This document shows, piece after piece, positions 53,750 through 64,000 of a stretch of 64,000 nucleotides of DNA (positions are counted from its first letter, which is position 1; each line of letters begins with the position of its first letter). The DNA comes from an uncultured Acidobacteriia bacterium (GTDB lineage: Bacteria > Acidobacteriota > Terriglobia > Bryobacterales > Bryobacteraceae), in the NCBI GenBank assembly GCA_903825445.1, contig CAIKAS010000219.1, positions 1 to 64,000 of the forward strand, in the 5' to 3' direction. The notes beneath the pieces are model-generated. The model searched no databases. It was given only the letters and a program-made list of their open reading frames with translations, and was not told the DNA's origin. The position numbers and the translations under genes were made by a program.

Positions 53750-56713
53750 TTAGCTGACCCCCTTCGCGCTGTCATTCGACAGGGCCGGATTCGGATTGCG
53801 TATATCCGCAAGATAAGTAGTACGCGGTCGCGTGTTTAATTCGCCGAGCAGCGAGTAATCTGTCGATTCGCGTTTCCACGACGACACTCGGCTCTTCGGA
53901 TCGTTCAGATCTCCAAATGCGATCGCGTCCGACGGGCAGGTCGATTGGCAGGCAGGAACGATTTCGCCATCCGTAACGCGGCGATCTTCCTTCTCCGCCA
54001 TGATCTTCGCGTAATTGATGCGCTGCACACAGTAGGTGCACTTTTCCATGACGCCGCGACTGCGGACCGTGACGTCCGGATTGCGCTGCATCTTGATGCT
54101 TTCCGTTTCCCAATCGGTGTCGAGCAGGAAGTTAAACCGGCGAACCTTGTATGGGCAGTTATTCGAACAATAGCGGGTGCCGATGCAGCGGTTGTAGACC
54201 ATGTTGTTCAGGCCTTCCGCATCATGGCTGGTTGCGGCCACCGGGCAAACTACTTCGCAGGGAGCCGTCTCGCACTGCTGACACGCAACCGGCTGGAAGT
54301 AGGATTCTGGATTATCTTCGCTGCCACTGAAGTAGCGGTCGATGCGGATCCAGTGCATTTCACGGGTGTTGAGCACCTGCTCTTTACCAGTTACCGCGAT
54401 ATTGTTTTCAGCCTGACAGGCCACCACGCAGGCATTGCAGCCGGAGCAGGCTGTCAAATCGATCGCCATGCCCCAGGCGTAACCCTTGTATTCCCAGGTT
54501 TGCGGAAGAATCGTCAGACCTTTGGGAGCGGTTTCGCTCTTCTTCTGCGCGAAGTTTGGTTCCGCCAGAAACTCGGCAAGCGTGCCGGAGATGACCGGGT
54601 CACGGCCTTCCATCGCAAAGTGGTGCTGCACGGCGGCTAGGCGGAACTTATCGCCCAGCTTCTTCACTTTCGCGCCGGAAGCGTAGTACGGATTTGAAAT
54701 CGTGCGAATCGGATTCACGTCGAACCCGGCGCCGTTCCCGGCCCGGCCCGAACGCTTGCGGCCATAACCAATGCTAAGCCCCAGCGAACCATCAGGCTGA
54801 CCGGGCACACGCCAAATCGAACCCCAAACCGTTTGTCCGTTGACGCTGATCTCAACCTGATCTTCGTCCGTGACATCCAGATCCTTCGCGGTCTTGGCAC
54901 TCACAACAATCGCGTTATCCCACGTCAAACGCGTGATCGGACGCGGTAATTCCTGCAGCCAGGTGTTGTTGGCATAACGGCCATCCAACACATAAGGATC
55001 CAGATGGAAAGAAACGTCGTAGCCCTCAGCGGAACCCGTGGAACCGGAGGCGGGCGGAAGCTTCGCATCGGCCTTAACTGCCGGAAGTGCGGAGCCAGCA
55101 ATAAAGCCGTCATGGATGGAGTGATTCCACCACGTATCGAAATCGGCGCCCGTATGCTGCGATTTCCAGTATTCCCGCACCAGCACGTGACTGGTTTTCT
55201 CCGGCGTTTCCGTGAATGCGACCAGAAGATCGTGCGCGGATTTCCCGCCATATAGCGGGGCAATCAGCGGCTGAATAATCGAAATCGTGCCGTCGTATGC
55301 CGGGGCATCACTCCAGAATTCGAAGGTGTGCGCTTCGGGAATCAGCCACTGGCAGACTTCCGAAGTTTCGTCGTCGTAGAGCCCGACGCGAATGCGCTGC
55401 TTCGCCAACTGAACAGCGCCTCGCAGATTGAGCGACGCGGGCGCATCGTAAACCGGATTGCCGCCCAGAATCAGCAGCACGTCAACCTGATTGGAATTCA
55501 GCTCGCCCACCAGCGCCTGAATGTCCGCATACTGGTCAACCGGCTTCTGCTCCAGCGACTTTGTCAGGATGACCGTTGCGCCATTGTTTTCGAGCAGTTG
55601 ATTGATGTAATGAACAACCGCGTGTACTTCAGGCGACTGATCCTCACCGGCAATCACAATCGACTTACCCTTGGCAGCCAACAGATCCTTTGCCAGCGCC
55701 GAAACGAAAGGCGAGCCAGCTGCGGCGCCACCAAGAACGGCAGCAAGATTTCGAACGAATGGTGCGATTTCCGAAGCCTTCACCGGGAGGCGATGATCCG
55801 CCTTCGCGCCAGTTGAAGTCGGGGTCGATTCCACAACATAAAAGCGGCTCTGCGTCTTTTTGCCATCGCGCACAACACGCTTATTGGCGAAATCGCGGGC
55901 GTAACGAACGCCACCAGGCCCATTGGCAAGGAAGTTGGCGTCAATCGAAAGAACGACATCGGCCTGATCGAATTTGTAAGTGGCATTCAGGAACTGGCCA
56001 AAGGCCAGCTGAGAACCCATGCGCCGTCCATGACCGGTCGCTTCCCACTGATACCACTTCGCCCCCGGATAAAGCTTCAGAACGTCCTGAATCTGCGCAC
56101 AGAGAGTGGGCGACGTGACGGTCTGCGTCAGAATGCGAATGCCCGCGCCGTTCTTTTGGCGCTGTTTATCCAGCATTCCAACAAACGCCAGCAGGAAAGA
56201 CGAGTACGAACGAATCTCGCCGAGATTCATCACTGTTTGCAGGCGGTCCGGATCGTACAACCCGAGCACGGAAGCCTGCGTTGGGACATCGGCCGCTCCC
56301 AGGCTGGCCGGATGCTCCGGATTACCTTCCACTTTTGTCGGGCGGAATTCGTGTGTCTCTACGAGAATTGGATTCGCAATGCCGCTAACGGGAAACGCAG
56401 TGGCATAGAAGAGCGGCTTGCCGGCAACCAGCTTCTCCGGCTCTTCCACATAAGGCATGATGTATTCGGTTGGCTGCTTGGTGCAGGCGCCCAGACCGGC
56501 CAGGGCGAGCGATGCGCCCATGATTTTGAGGAAGTTGCGACGGCCTTCGTCATCCAGCCATTCGCCGGCCTGACGGGGAAATTCACGATGCAAAAAGTCC
56601 TGGAAACCTTCGGTCGCCGAGAGCTCGTCCAGACTGCGCCAGTAACCGGCCCCTTTGTTGGCCAGCTTGCTTTGGACAGACTGTAAATTCAATGGTTCGC
56701 CTTGTGTGCTCAT
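53750..56713 (-). CDS. actB: Alternative complex III ActB (molybdopterin-like plus ferredoxin domains)
   Basis: RRNFLKIMGASLALAG TAT-type signal; ACSGCNACVVACQAENNI, CQQCETAPCEVVCP, CIGTRYCSNNCPYKVRRF, CTYCVQRI...CQSTCPSDAI; start at 56713. Confidence 0.95.
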   Translation of the reverse strand: MSTQGEPLNLQSVQSKLANKGAGYWRSLDELSATEGFQDFLHREFPRQAGEWLDDEGRRNFLKIMGASLALAGLGACTKQPTEYIMPYVEEPEKLVAGKPLFYATAFPVSGIANPILVETHEFRPTKVEGNPEHPASLGAADVPTQASVLGLYDPDRLQTVMNLGEIRSYSSFLLAFVGMLDKQRQKNGAGIRILTQTVTSPTLCAQIQDVLKLYPGAKWYQWEATGHGRRMGSQLAFGQFLNATYKFDQADVVLSIDANFLANGPGGVRYARDFANKRVVRDGKKTQSRFYVVESTPTSTGAKADHRLPVKASEIAPFVRNLAAVLGGAAAGSPFVSALAKDLLAAKGKSIVIAGEDQSPEVHAVVHYINQLLENNGATVILTKSLEQKPVDQYADIQALVGELNSNQVDVLLILGGNPVYDAPASLNLRGAVQLAKQRIRVGLYDDETSEVCQWLIPEAHTFEFWSDAPAYDGTISIIQPLIAPLYGGKSAHDLLVAFTETPEKTSHVLVREYWKSQHTGADFDTWWNHSIHDGFIAGSALPAVKADAKLPPASGSTGSAEGYDVSFHLDPYVLDGRYANNTWLQELPRPITRLTWDNAIVVSAKTAKDLDVTDEDQVEISVNGQTVWGSIWRVPGQPDGSLGLSIGYGRKRSGRAGNGAGFDVNPIRTISNPYYASGAKVKKLGDKFRLAAVQHHFAMEGRDPVISGTLAEFLAEPNFAQKKSETAPKGLTILPQTWEYKGYAWGMAIDLTACSGCNACVVACQAENNIAVTGKEQVLNTREMHWIRIDRYFSGSEDNPESYFQPVACQQCETAPCEVVCPVAATSHDAEGLNNMVYNRCIGTRYCSNNCPYKVRRFNFLLDTDWETESIKMQRNPDVTVRSRGVMEKCTYCVQRINYAKIMAEKEDRRVTDGEIVPACQSTCPSDAIAFGDLNDPKSRVSSWKRESTDYSLLGELNTRPRTTYLADIRNPNPALSNDSAKGVS

Positions 56714-56717
56714 TGGA

Positions 56718-57371
56718 TTAACGGTGACACGTCCAACATGTCTCCAGCTTTTGAATGTTGTACTCTTTGACCAGCTTCGGGCCCAGTACATCCTGCGGCT
56801 CCGCCGGTTCGTAACCCATCTTCGTCACCAACTCGCGGGGACGTACGTACTTTTCCGGATTGCGATGGCAATCGAGGCACCACCGCATCTCCAGCGACGC
56901 CTGCTGATACATCAGCGGCATGGTATCCACACGACCGTGGCAGGTTTCACAGCCAACACCCTTCTTCACGTGGATACTGTGGTTGAAATAAACGTAATCG
57001 GGAAGATCGTTGACCTTCGTCCAGCGGATAGATTCATTCGTCTGGAAGCTGTCGCGAACCGGCTGCAGAGTGGAACTGTTGATCCAGATCTGCGAGTGGC
57101 AGTTCATGCAGGTCTTAGTGGGCGGCACCATGGCGTGCTGCGAGTTTTCCACGCCGGTGTGACAATAGCGACAGTCAATCCCCATGGAACCCGCGTGGTG
57201 CGCATGGCTAAACGGAACAGGCTGTTCGCGGGCCTCACCCTGGCGCGTGGCGTACGACGAATCGGCGATCAGTTCGTAAAGCGCGCCGCCGAGCCCCCCA
57301 AGTACGAGCACTGCGACGACGATGCTGGTTCGTGCCAGCGAATTCGTAGTGGATTTGAAGATCTGTGACAT
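56718..57371 (-). CDS. actA: Alternative complex III pentaheme cytochrome c ActA
   Basis: Five CxxCH motifs: CRYCH, CMNCH, CETCH, CLDCH, CWTCH; N-terminal TM. Confidence 0.95.
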   Translation of the reverse strand: MSQIFKSTTNSLARTSIVVAVLVLGGLGGALYELIADSSYATRQGEAREQPVPFSHAHHAGSMGIDCRYCHTGVENSQHAMVPPTKTCMNCHSQIWINSSTLQPVRDSFQTNESIRWTKVNDLPDYVYFNHSIHVKKGVGCETCHGRVDTMPLMYQQASLEMRWCLDCHRNPEKYVRPRELVTKMGYEPAEPQDVLGPKLVKEYNIQKLETCWTCHR

Positions 57372-57678
57372 TGCAGTGGCAGTCGGTCTACGAGATTACA
57401 AAAACAGGTCCATCTCACACAAAAGAGAACACACGCCAAACCGAACGGGGGAAGAGAAATTTCCGGGACTGACGCGGACCAAACAGTTATTATGTCCCAT
57501 CGTTCCCGTTTTCCAAAGCACTTCATATGTAGTTTTCGAAAAAATTTAGCGCCATAGCGTGGAATGGACCAGTTCGGAACAGTTTTCCTCCGCGATAGGC
57601 CGCAGGGGACCACTGCGAAATCTATAAATGATTAGTTTTCAGGGCAACAGCGCCAAATCTGGGCTATATGACGCTGGT

Positions 57679-59730
57679 TCAGGCACAAGCGGGCGGGCCA
57701 GAGTGGGCGGGCCGAATGTCGGCCCGGCGTCTGGAGAGAAACAAGGACGATAAAGCGAGTAAAGTTGCCGCGGCACTGAGTGCGCGGCAAATCCAGCCTT
57801 CGGTTGTCACGCCAAAGGACAAATCTATGTCGCAGGAACCGTTGCAGGCTGGGTCGATGACGATCAGGCCGAGCTTATCGCCCGTAACCGGCACTGCACG
57901 CCCCGCAACCTTCGCCTGCCAGCCGGGCATGAACGTCTCTTGCACCGAGACGACCTGAGTTGGTTCCATCGAGGTACGAATGGTGGCGCGGGAAGGGGAT
58001 ATCCACTTAAGATCGGCCAGTGGCAGTGACATATCGTCGAGCGCGGCCACGTAGGGGCGCGCGGGTTCGATATCCAGCCCGTGAATGGGCTGACGCCCCA
58101 CGATTGCTCCGCGCGGGATCACGTGCGCCATCGATTCGGAGCGCTGCGGAACACGAAAGATAATGTCGTCTTCGTCTCGCCAGAGTACGGGAAGCAGGCC
58201 GTCGAACTTGTGTGGGTTGAGGATTGCGTGGTAGTGCTCACGGCTCCGCGGACCCGGCACATAAATGGCCTGATTGCCGAAAGCCTTAAGCCAAAACAGG
58301 GAAATGGCAGCGTCGCGGTCACCGGCGGCCGTGCCAGTCTGAATCTGGAAGACGGCAACGCGCTGCATCCAGTTCGGTGCTGTCGGGTCGTGACCCGAAC
58401 TAAACTGCGGGTTGTCCGAATAGACGTTCAGGATGTATTCGGGATCGCCGCCTATCAAAGTGCGTTGACCCGGAAGGTTGTGATCAATCCAGGTGACCAC
58501 CTTGTATTCGATGGTTTTCGTAATATCGATCGGATGAAGGAGACCCGCTGCATATTTCCGGAAGTTGTCGATCTGACGGATTCCGATCAAAACGAGACCA
58601 GCCACAAGCGCGATACGCAAATACCTCTGCTGCCGGCGCACACTCCATAGCCAGTGAATGCCGCATCCAAACAACAGGCAAATCGCCATTTCGAGCTCTG
58701 TCTGGTAGCGGTCCGATTGCGGAACAACGGTCAGGCCCAGCCAGAAAAAGCCAAGCGGTATGGCGCACATCCAGATGGAAGTGAGACAAACAAAACGCGG
58801 GAAGGACGCCTTAAGCCGACGCGTCAGTAACCAGACCACTGCAAAAGCCACAACAATGGCCGGTATCGCGAAGCGGGCGGCTGCACTCGCAGTATAAAAA
58901 CCCCCGGTTGACCACGCGCTCTTTCGAATCCATGCGATCAGCGATGGCGTCAGCCATGGCGACACCCAGCACCAGGAGCAGACGCCGATTATTGCCATGC
59001 GAACCAGTCCGCGCTCGAGGGCGAGAACCATCGAGATCGCCGCCAGGGCGAGGCCGAACGCGCCAAACGCATTCGTGAGCGCGACCGCGCCCGAGAAAAC
59101 TCCGGCCAGCACCATATTCCATGCGCCTCCCCGCACTGTGGCGCGATAGAGAAACAGTAGCGCGAGCGGCAGCAATGTTAGCGCAACGCTGTGCGGCGCC
59201 TCCCCGTACCATGCAAGATTATTCAGACGGAGTGGGCCCCACATTTCATCGGAGCCAAACCGCACCTGTTTCACAAGCATCTCGGCAGGCGACGTCAGAG
59301 TATAGGCGAGCGCTGCCGAAAGGCTAAGGGAGATGGATTCCGACCAATCCCACGCCAGCCAGAACAGCGTGACCGGGCCGCAGCAGTAAGAGAACGCCAG
59401 TACGGCATGGAGTGACCGCGTCGGCGACCAGTGTGAAATGGCGCCTGTAACCGCGGCCAGGACAGGCAAGAGGGGCTGATAGGCGTTCTCCGTCGCCATG
59501 CCGACGTTGAACCAGGGGAACCAGCGATAGTCGGTTGGATGGTCCCGAAAGAACCGCCCCAATGATGCGAAAGCGCCTTCGTTGGAAAGCAGGTTGTTGA
59601 TGAACTCGGCAGTAAAGAGCTCGCGACAGAGCCAGGCATTCAAAGCGAAGATGGCGAGAGATAGAGCGATGGCCAGACGGATCCGGCGGGTGCGCTCAAC
59701 TGGGGCAGCGGCTGTCACGTGAAGTCTCAT
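57679..59730 (-). CDS. Polytopic membrane protein with C-terminal soluble region (GT-C/YfhO-like)
   Basis: About a dozen hydrophobic segments then ~200-aa soluble region; start at MRLHVTAA 59730. Confidence 0.6.
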   Translation of the reverse strand: MRLHVTAAAPVERTRRIRLAIALSLAIFALNAWLCRELFTAEFINNLLSNEGAFASLGRFFRDHPTDYRWFPWFNVGMATENAYQPLLPVLAAVTGAISHWSPTRSLHAVLAFSYCCGPVTLFWLAWDWSESISLSLSAALAYTLTSPAEMLVKQVRFGSDEMWGPLRLNNLAWYGEAPHSVALTLLPLALLFLYRATVRGGAWNMVLAGVFSGAVALTNAFGAFGLALAAISMVLALERGLVRMAIIGVCSWCWVSPWLTPSLIAWIRKSAWSTGGFYTASAAARFAIPAIVVAFAVVWLLTRRLKASFPRFVCLTSIWMCAIPLGFFWLGLTVVPQSDRYQTELEMAICLLFGCGIHWLWSVRRQQRYLRIALVAGLVLIGIRQIDNFRKYAAGLLHPIDITKTIEYKVVTWIDHNLPGQRTLIGGDPEYILNVYSDNPQFSSGHDPTAPNWMQRVAVFQIQTGTAAGDRDAAISLFWLKAFGNQAIYVPGPRSREHYHAILNPHKFDGLLPVLWRDEDDIIFRVPQRSESMAHVIPRGAIVGRQPIHGLDIEPARPYVAALDDMSLPLADLKWISPSRATIRTSMEPTQVVSVQETFMPGWQAKVAGRAVPVTGDKLGLIVIDPACNGSCDIDLSFGVTTEGWICRALSAAATLLALSSLFLSRRRADIRPAHSGPPACA

Positions 59731-59779
59731 TATCGGCTGCGGGGTGCGCTTGAGATCGATTGATATGATCCGTTCTGTT

Positions 59780-61075
59780 ATGCCAGAAAACAATCATCGC
59801 CTTGCCACACTCGCGCTCCATGCCGGGCAGGAACCCGACCCCACCACGAACGCCCGCGCCGTACCAATTTACGCCACTACCAGCTTCGTATTCAACGATT
59901 GCGAACACGCATCGAATCTCTTCGCGCTTAAAGAATTCGGCAACATTTACTCGCGGATTATGAATCCGACCTGCGATGTGCTGGAAAAGCGCATGGCGGC
60001 GCTCGAAGGCGGTGCGGCAGCGCTTGCGTTTGCCAGCGGGCAGGCGGCGATTACGGCGGCGATCCTGACCATCGCCCATTCCGGCCAAAACATTATCTCG
60101 GCCACAAGCCTGTATGGTGGCACCTGGACGCTTTTCACCCAGACATTTAAGAAGTTAGGAATCGAAGTGCGCTTTTTCAACCCGGATCATCCGGAAGAGA
60201 TCGCGAAGCTGGTAGATGAAAACTCGCGCCTGGTTTATCTGGAATCTGTTGGCAATCCGAAAAACGACGTTCCCGATTTTCAGGCGATTGCCGACATCGC
60301 CCATGCAAAAGGTCTGCCAGTGATGGTGGACAACACCGTGTTGACCCCAGCCCTGTTCCGTCCGTTCGAACATGGTGCGGATATTTCGGTTTACTCCACG
60401 ACGAAATTTCTGGGCGGACACGGCGTCCACGTCGGCGGCGTAATTGTGGATAGTGGCAAGTTCCAATGGGCGGACAATCCGAAGAAGTGGCCGGAATTCT
60501 GCGAGCCGGATCCTTCGTACCACGGTGTTGTTTTCACGGAAGCGCTCAAGCCCATGGGCAATATCGCGTACATCATTCACGTGAGGACACACTGGCTTCG
60601 CGATACCGGTGGGATGATGAGTCCGTTCGCGGCATTCCTGTTCCTGCTGGGGATTGAGACGCTGCATCTCCGCATGGAACGGCACGTAAAGAATGCACAG
60701 ACGCTGGCGGAGTGGCTCACAAAACATCCGGCAGTCGAATGGGTGAATTATCCGGGACTGCCCGGACATGCGCATGCGGCGAACGCGAAGAAATATATTC
60801 CCGGCGGACCGGGCGCGATTGTGGGCTTTGGCGTCAAGGGCGGACGCGAAGCCGGCATCAAATTCATCAACCACGTGAAACTCGCGAGCCATCTGGCCAA
60901 CATCGGCGACGCGAAAACCCTTGTGATCCATCCCGCTTCGACGACGCATTCGCAGCTAACAGAAGCGGAGCAGGCGGCGGCCGGCGTGCTCCCGGAATAT
61001 GTGCGCGTCTCCGTCGGGATCGAAGACATCGCGGACATTGAGCAGGACTTCGATCAGGCGCTGGCCGCAATCTGA
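59780..61075 (+). CDS. metY: O-acetylhomoserine sulfhydrylase-like PLP enzyme
   Basis: [67 protein letters not shown] lysine; start at 59780. Confidence 0.9.
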   Translation: MPENNHRLATLALHAGQEPDPTTNARAVPIYATTSFVFNDCEHASNLFALKEFGNIYSRIMNPTCDVLEKRMAALEGGAAALAFASGQAAITAAILTIAHSGQNIISATSLYGGTWTLFTQTFKKLGIEVRFFNPDHPEEIAKLVDENSRLVYLESVGNPKNDVPDFQAIADIAHAKGLPVMVDNTVLTPALFRPFEHGADISVYSTTKFLGGHGVHVGGVIVDSGKFQWADNPKKWPEFCEPDPSYHGVVFTEALKPMGNIAYIIHVRTHWLRDTGGMMSPFAAFLFLLGIETLHLRMERHVKNAQTLAEWLTKHPAVEWVNYPGLPGHAHAANAKKYIPGGPGAIVGFGVKGGREAGIKFINHVKLASHLANIGDAKTLVIHPASTTHSQLTEAEQAAAGVLPEYVRVSVGIEDIADIEQDFDQALAAI

Positions 61076-61130
61076 ACTGTCGCCCAACAGGTCCGGGACG
61101 CCAATAGCGGCTTATAATCGGGAGACCCGC

Positions 61131-61961
61131 ATGCACAGAGCGACCGCTAAGCGAATCCGGCAGATCGTTCTGGAGCAGTCGAAACGGGCCAATGTCGGGC
61201 ACATCGGGTCGTGCCTGTGCGTTGCCGATATCCTGGCGGTTCTCTACGGCGAGGTGCTGCGAGTGGAATCGCCGGAAGACCCGGATCGGGATCGCTTCAT
61301 TCTTTCGAAAGGGCATGCCGGACTGGCGTTATTTGCGACGCTGGCGCTGAAGGGCTGGATTTCCGATACGGATCTCGGCACGTTCTGCGGGGATAATACG
61401 ATGCTGGGCGTGCATCCGGAGGCAGGTTTGCGTGGCGTGGATTTCTCCACGGGCTCCCTCGGTCAGGGGCTGTGCATGGCGACGGGCGCGGCGCTCGCGG
61501 CCCGTCTGCAAGGTTCGTCGCGGCGCGTCTATTGCCTCATCAGCGACGCCGAATGCAATGAAGGTTCAGTGTGGGAAGCGGCGATGTTCGCGGCGCATCA
61601 CGGGCTCACGAACCTCACGACAATTCTCGATTGGAACGGCCAGCAGGCGTTCGGCCGGACTGCCGACGTTCTCAATTGCCCTAATCTGGCGGAACGCTGG
61701 CAGGCGTTTGGATGGCGCACCAGCGAAGTGGACGGCCATTCGCATACGGAACTGACGGCGGCCCTGACGCAGGAATCACCCTCTGACAAACCCCACATCG
61801 TGTTGGCCCGAACCACGTTCGGCAAAGGCGTGTCTTACATGGAACAAGGCGTGCCTGTGACGCAAGCGCACCTTCGTGTCGCCCCGATTAACTGGCATTA
61901 CCTGCCAATGGGCGATGCGGAGTACGCCACGGCAATCTTCGAAGTCGGGAACGCAAAATGA
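61131..61961 (+). CDS. Transketolase, N-terminal (TPP-binding) subunit
   Basis: ANVGHIGSCLCVADILAVLYGE; DRFILSKGHAGLALFATLALKG; FSTGSLGQGLCMATGAALAARL; start at 61131. Confidence 0.92.
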   Translation: MHRATAKRIRQIVLEQSKRANVGHIGSCLCVADILAVLYGEVLRVESPEDPDRDRFILSKGHAGLALFATLALKGWISDTDLGTFCGDNTMLGVHPEAGLRGVDFSTGSLGQGLCMATGAALAARLQGSSRRVYCLISDAECNEGSVWEAAMFAAHHGLTNLTTILDWNGQQAFGRTADVLNCPNLAERWQAFGWRTSEVDGHSHTELTAALTQESPSDKPHIVLARTTFGKGVSYMEQGVPVTQAHLRVAPINWHYLPMGDAEYATAIFEVGNAK

Positions 61962-62887
61962 GACAGGCACTCATTCGGAGCCTGTGTCATTTGGCTGCGC
62001 ACGACGAACGCATCGTGCTTCTCACCGGCGACCTTGGCTATATGGTGATGGAGCCTTTCCGCGATCGCTTCCCAACACGCTTCTTCAATGTGGGAGTAGC
62101 GGAACAAAACATGATCGGCATAGCTTCCGGATTGGCGGAAGCCGGCCTGCGGCCTTACTGTTATTCCATTGCACCGTTTGCCTCGCTGCGGCCGTTTGAG
62201 TTTATTCGCAACGGACCAGTGCTGCAACGGCTGCCGGTCAGAATCGTGGGAATGGGGATGGGCTTCGATTATGGCCATGCGGGGCCATCGCACTATGCGA
62301 TCGAGGACATCGCCGTGATGCGAGCGTTGCCAGGGATGGCGATCGTGGTCCCTGCGGATTCGCAACAGGCTGCCGTGGCGATCCAGGCGACGGCGGGAAT
62401 CGACGGACCAATTTATTACAGTCTGAGCAAAGAGGACCGGCTGACCGTTCCGAATCTCAACGGGCGATTCGAACCGGGCAGGATACAGATCGTTCAGAGC
62501 GGCGCCGATGTTGCGCTCATCTCGATCGGTTCAATCTCGACAGAAGTGCTAACCGCGGCGGAATTGTTATCGTCGGCAGGCGTTGAGGCAACCGTCGCCA
62601 TCGTTTCTGGCTTCAATCCCGATCCCGCTCGCGATATCGCGGAATTGCTTGCGGGCTTCCGTTTCGCGGTTTCAGTGGAGGCGCAGGTGATCTCCGGCGG
62701 ATTGGGGTCTTTCATCAGCACGGTTATTGCCACGGAGGGCCTGGCTTGCCGGTTGCGGATTCTGGCAGTGCGGGAATCGCCGGATGGGACCAGTGGCGGG
62801 CAAACCGAGCGCTGGCGGAAGTACGGACTCGACCGGGCGAGCATCGTGCGCGCGGCGCTTGAAACAACCGGGCGGAATCCGCAATGA
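61958..62887 (+). CDS. Transketolase, C-terminal subunit
   Basis: PTRFFNVGVAEQNMIGIASGLAEAGLRPYCYSIAPFASLRPFEFIRN; 4-nt overlap with upstream gene. Confidence 0.92.
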   Translation: MRQALIRSLCHLAAHDERIVLLTGDLGYMVMEPFRDRFPTRFFNVGVAEQNMIGIASGLAEAGLRPYCYSIAPFASLRPFEFIRNGPVLQRLPVRIVGMGMGFDYGHAGPSHYAIEDIAVMRALPGMAIVVPADSQQAAVAIQATAGIDGPIYYSLSKEDRLTVPNLNGRFEPGRIQIVQSGADVALISIGSISTEVLTAAELLSSAGVEATVAIVSGFNPDPARDIAELLAGFRFAVSVEAQVISGGLGSFISTVIATEGLACRLRILAVRESPDGTSGGQTERWRKYGLDRASIVRAALETTGRNPQ

Positions 62888-63576
62888 GCAAGCTGATTTC
62901 CGTAATTCTGCCCGTTTACAATCAGGCGGATCATATCGCGAGCGTGCTGGAAGGCTACGTGGCCGATCTGACGCGACTGGATATCGCCTACGAATTGCTG
63001 CCGGTGATTAACGGCAAACGGAAAGACAATTCTTTGGAGATCTGCAAAGGCCTGGAAGCTCGGTATCCGCAAATCCGCACGATCTGTATTGAGGACGGTG
63101 GATGGGGTCGCGCCGTGCGGGCTGGTCTGGCGGCGGCGCGCGGCGACTTGCTTTGCTACACAAATTCTGCGCGCACGTCAGGCAAGGATCTGTTGCTGTT
63201 TCTCCTCTATGGTTCCGTGCATGATGATGTCGTGATCAAGGCGAACCGGAAGATACGCGAAAACTGGAAGCGCCGGCTGGGCTCACTCCTGTACAACCTC
63301 GAGTGCCGGGCGGTTTTCGATTTGGCGTACTGGGATATCAATGGCACACCGAAGGTTTTTCCGCGGCGCTTTGAGAGGCTGTTGGCAATGACGTCCGATG
63401 GCGACATGATTGACCTGGAGTTTAATGCGATTTGCCGTGCGGAAGAAATTCCCGTGCTGGAAGTCCCGGTGTTCAGCACGAGCAGGCATTCCGGACGCAG
63501 CACGACCAATATTGGTTCGGCGTTTCGAATGTACGCTGGCGTGTTTCGCCTAAAGCGGGAGATGAAACAGCGGTGA
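62884..63576 (+). CDS. Glycosyltransferase family 2-like protein
   Basis: ISVILPVYNQADHIASVLEGYV; AVRAGLAAARGDLL; 4-nt overlap with upstream gene. Confidence 0.8.
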   Translation: MSKLISVILPVYNQADHIASVLEGYVADLTRLDIAYELLPVINGKRKDNSLEICKGLEARYPQIRTICIEDGGWGRAVRAGLAAARGDLLCYTNSARTSGKDLLLFLLYGSVHDDVVIKANRKIRENWKRRLGSLLYNLECRAVFDLAYWDINGTPKVFPRRFERLLAMTSDGDMIDLEFNAICRAEEIPVLEVPVFSTSRHSGRSTTNIGSAFRMYAGVFRLKREMKQR

Positions 63577-64000
63577 CAAAGACCGCCAATAATGACCTGG
63601 CCGCTATGTGGGCGCGCCACTCCGCTGAGTGGCGCGATTCCGCCCAGATCTGCAGCCAGTGGCGGGAAGCCGAGCGCGTGGATACGCGACTGCTCGAAAG
63701 TAAAGCGTCACGCGGCTGGCGTGAGACTCTTCGCGAACTGGGAATCACGCTGCTCGTCACCCGCGAGTATGAGCATCTCGTGATGGCGCTCACCAGCGAA
63801 CGAACGAGTTATTTCCCCGTGCCGCATCCTTCGGGTTTGGTGGTGGATCGCGAGAACGCAAGGGTAATTCTGGCGAGTACGCGGAATCCAAACCAGGTTT
63901 ATACGCTGAGGCCTGTGACTGCCATGCTGGAACGCAGCGACATGCCCGGACCCCGCGCAAAGGGAGGCTATCTGGCTCCAGTCGCGAGCAGATTCTATCC
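63573..64000 (+). CDS. Uncharacterised protein, truncated by window end (GTG start, GTGA overlap)
   Basis: Open frame from GTG 63573: MTKTANNDLAAMWARHSAEWRDSAQICSQWREAERVDTRLLES...FPVPHPSGLVVDRENARVILASTRNPNQVYTLRPV. Confidence 0.65.
   Translation, partial: MTKTANNDLAAMWARHSAEWRDSAQICSQWREAERVDTRLLESKASRGWRETLRELGITLLVTREYEHLVMALTSERTSYFPVPHPSGLVVDRENARVILASTRNPNQVYTLRPVTAMLERSDMPGPRAKGGYLAPVASRFY

Noticed and set aside
53750-56713. ActB considered as a molybdopterin oxidoreductase
   Set aside because: Gene order with actA/C/D/E/F and fused ferredoxin domains indicates Alternative Complex III, in which the Mo cofactor is not expected
1-64000. Search for mobile elements, integrases, transposases, toxin-antitoxin or defence genes
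   Set aside because: None recognised; housekeeping and motility operons are continuous and no terminal inverted repeats or target duplications were noticed

Overview
The window looks chromosomal and resembles an Acidobacteria-like genome (inferred from gene content, not tested). It has four blocks. (1) ~0-9.4 kb: a c-type cytochrome, bPH2-type protein, TonB_C protein, PhzF, an SSS symporter with a 47-aa membrane microprotein missing from the ORF track, and a hybrid sensor kinase that appears to have lost its phosphotransfer residues; then tRNA-Arg(TCT). (2) ~9.5-44.7 kb: a nearly complete flagellar locus (flgBC-fliEFGHIJ; fliD-fliC-csrA-fliW-HEAT protein-fliM-flgLKM; a sigma-54 activator; fliN-like, fliA, flhF, flhA, flhB, fliRQPON, flgE, flgD, fliK; divergent flgF, flgG, flgA, flgH, flgI, flgJ; fliS). 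(3) ~44.7-57.4 kb: an Alternative Complex III (act) plus caa3-type cytochrome oxidase operon. (4) ~57.7-64 kb: a polytopic membrane protein, a MetY-like enzyme and a translationally coupled operon of split transketolase, GT2-like protein and an unknown protein. The most interesting signals are: a repeated sigma-28-type promoter, T(C/A)AA-N15-GCCGATA(A/T), before fliC, fliS and fliK and possibly the sigma-54 activator; a -24/-12 promoter with tandem 20-bp repeats before flgB; a fliW-csrA TTGA overlap followed by a flagellin leader with GGA-loop hairpins typical of CsrA targets; a HEAT-repeat protein embedded between fliM and fliW; and the pseudo-hybrid histidine kinase. No CRISPR arrays, IS elements or phage genes were recognised. 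All family calls are from motif reading; no searches were run.
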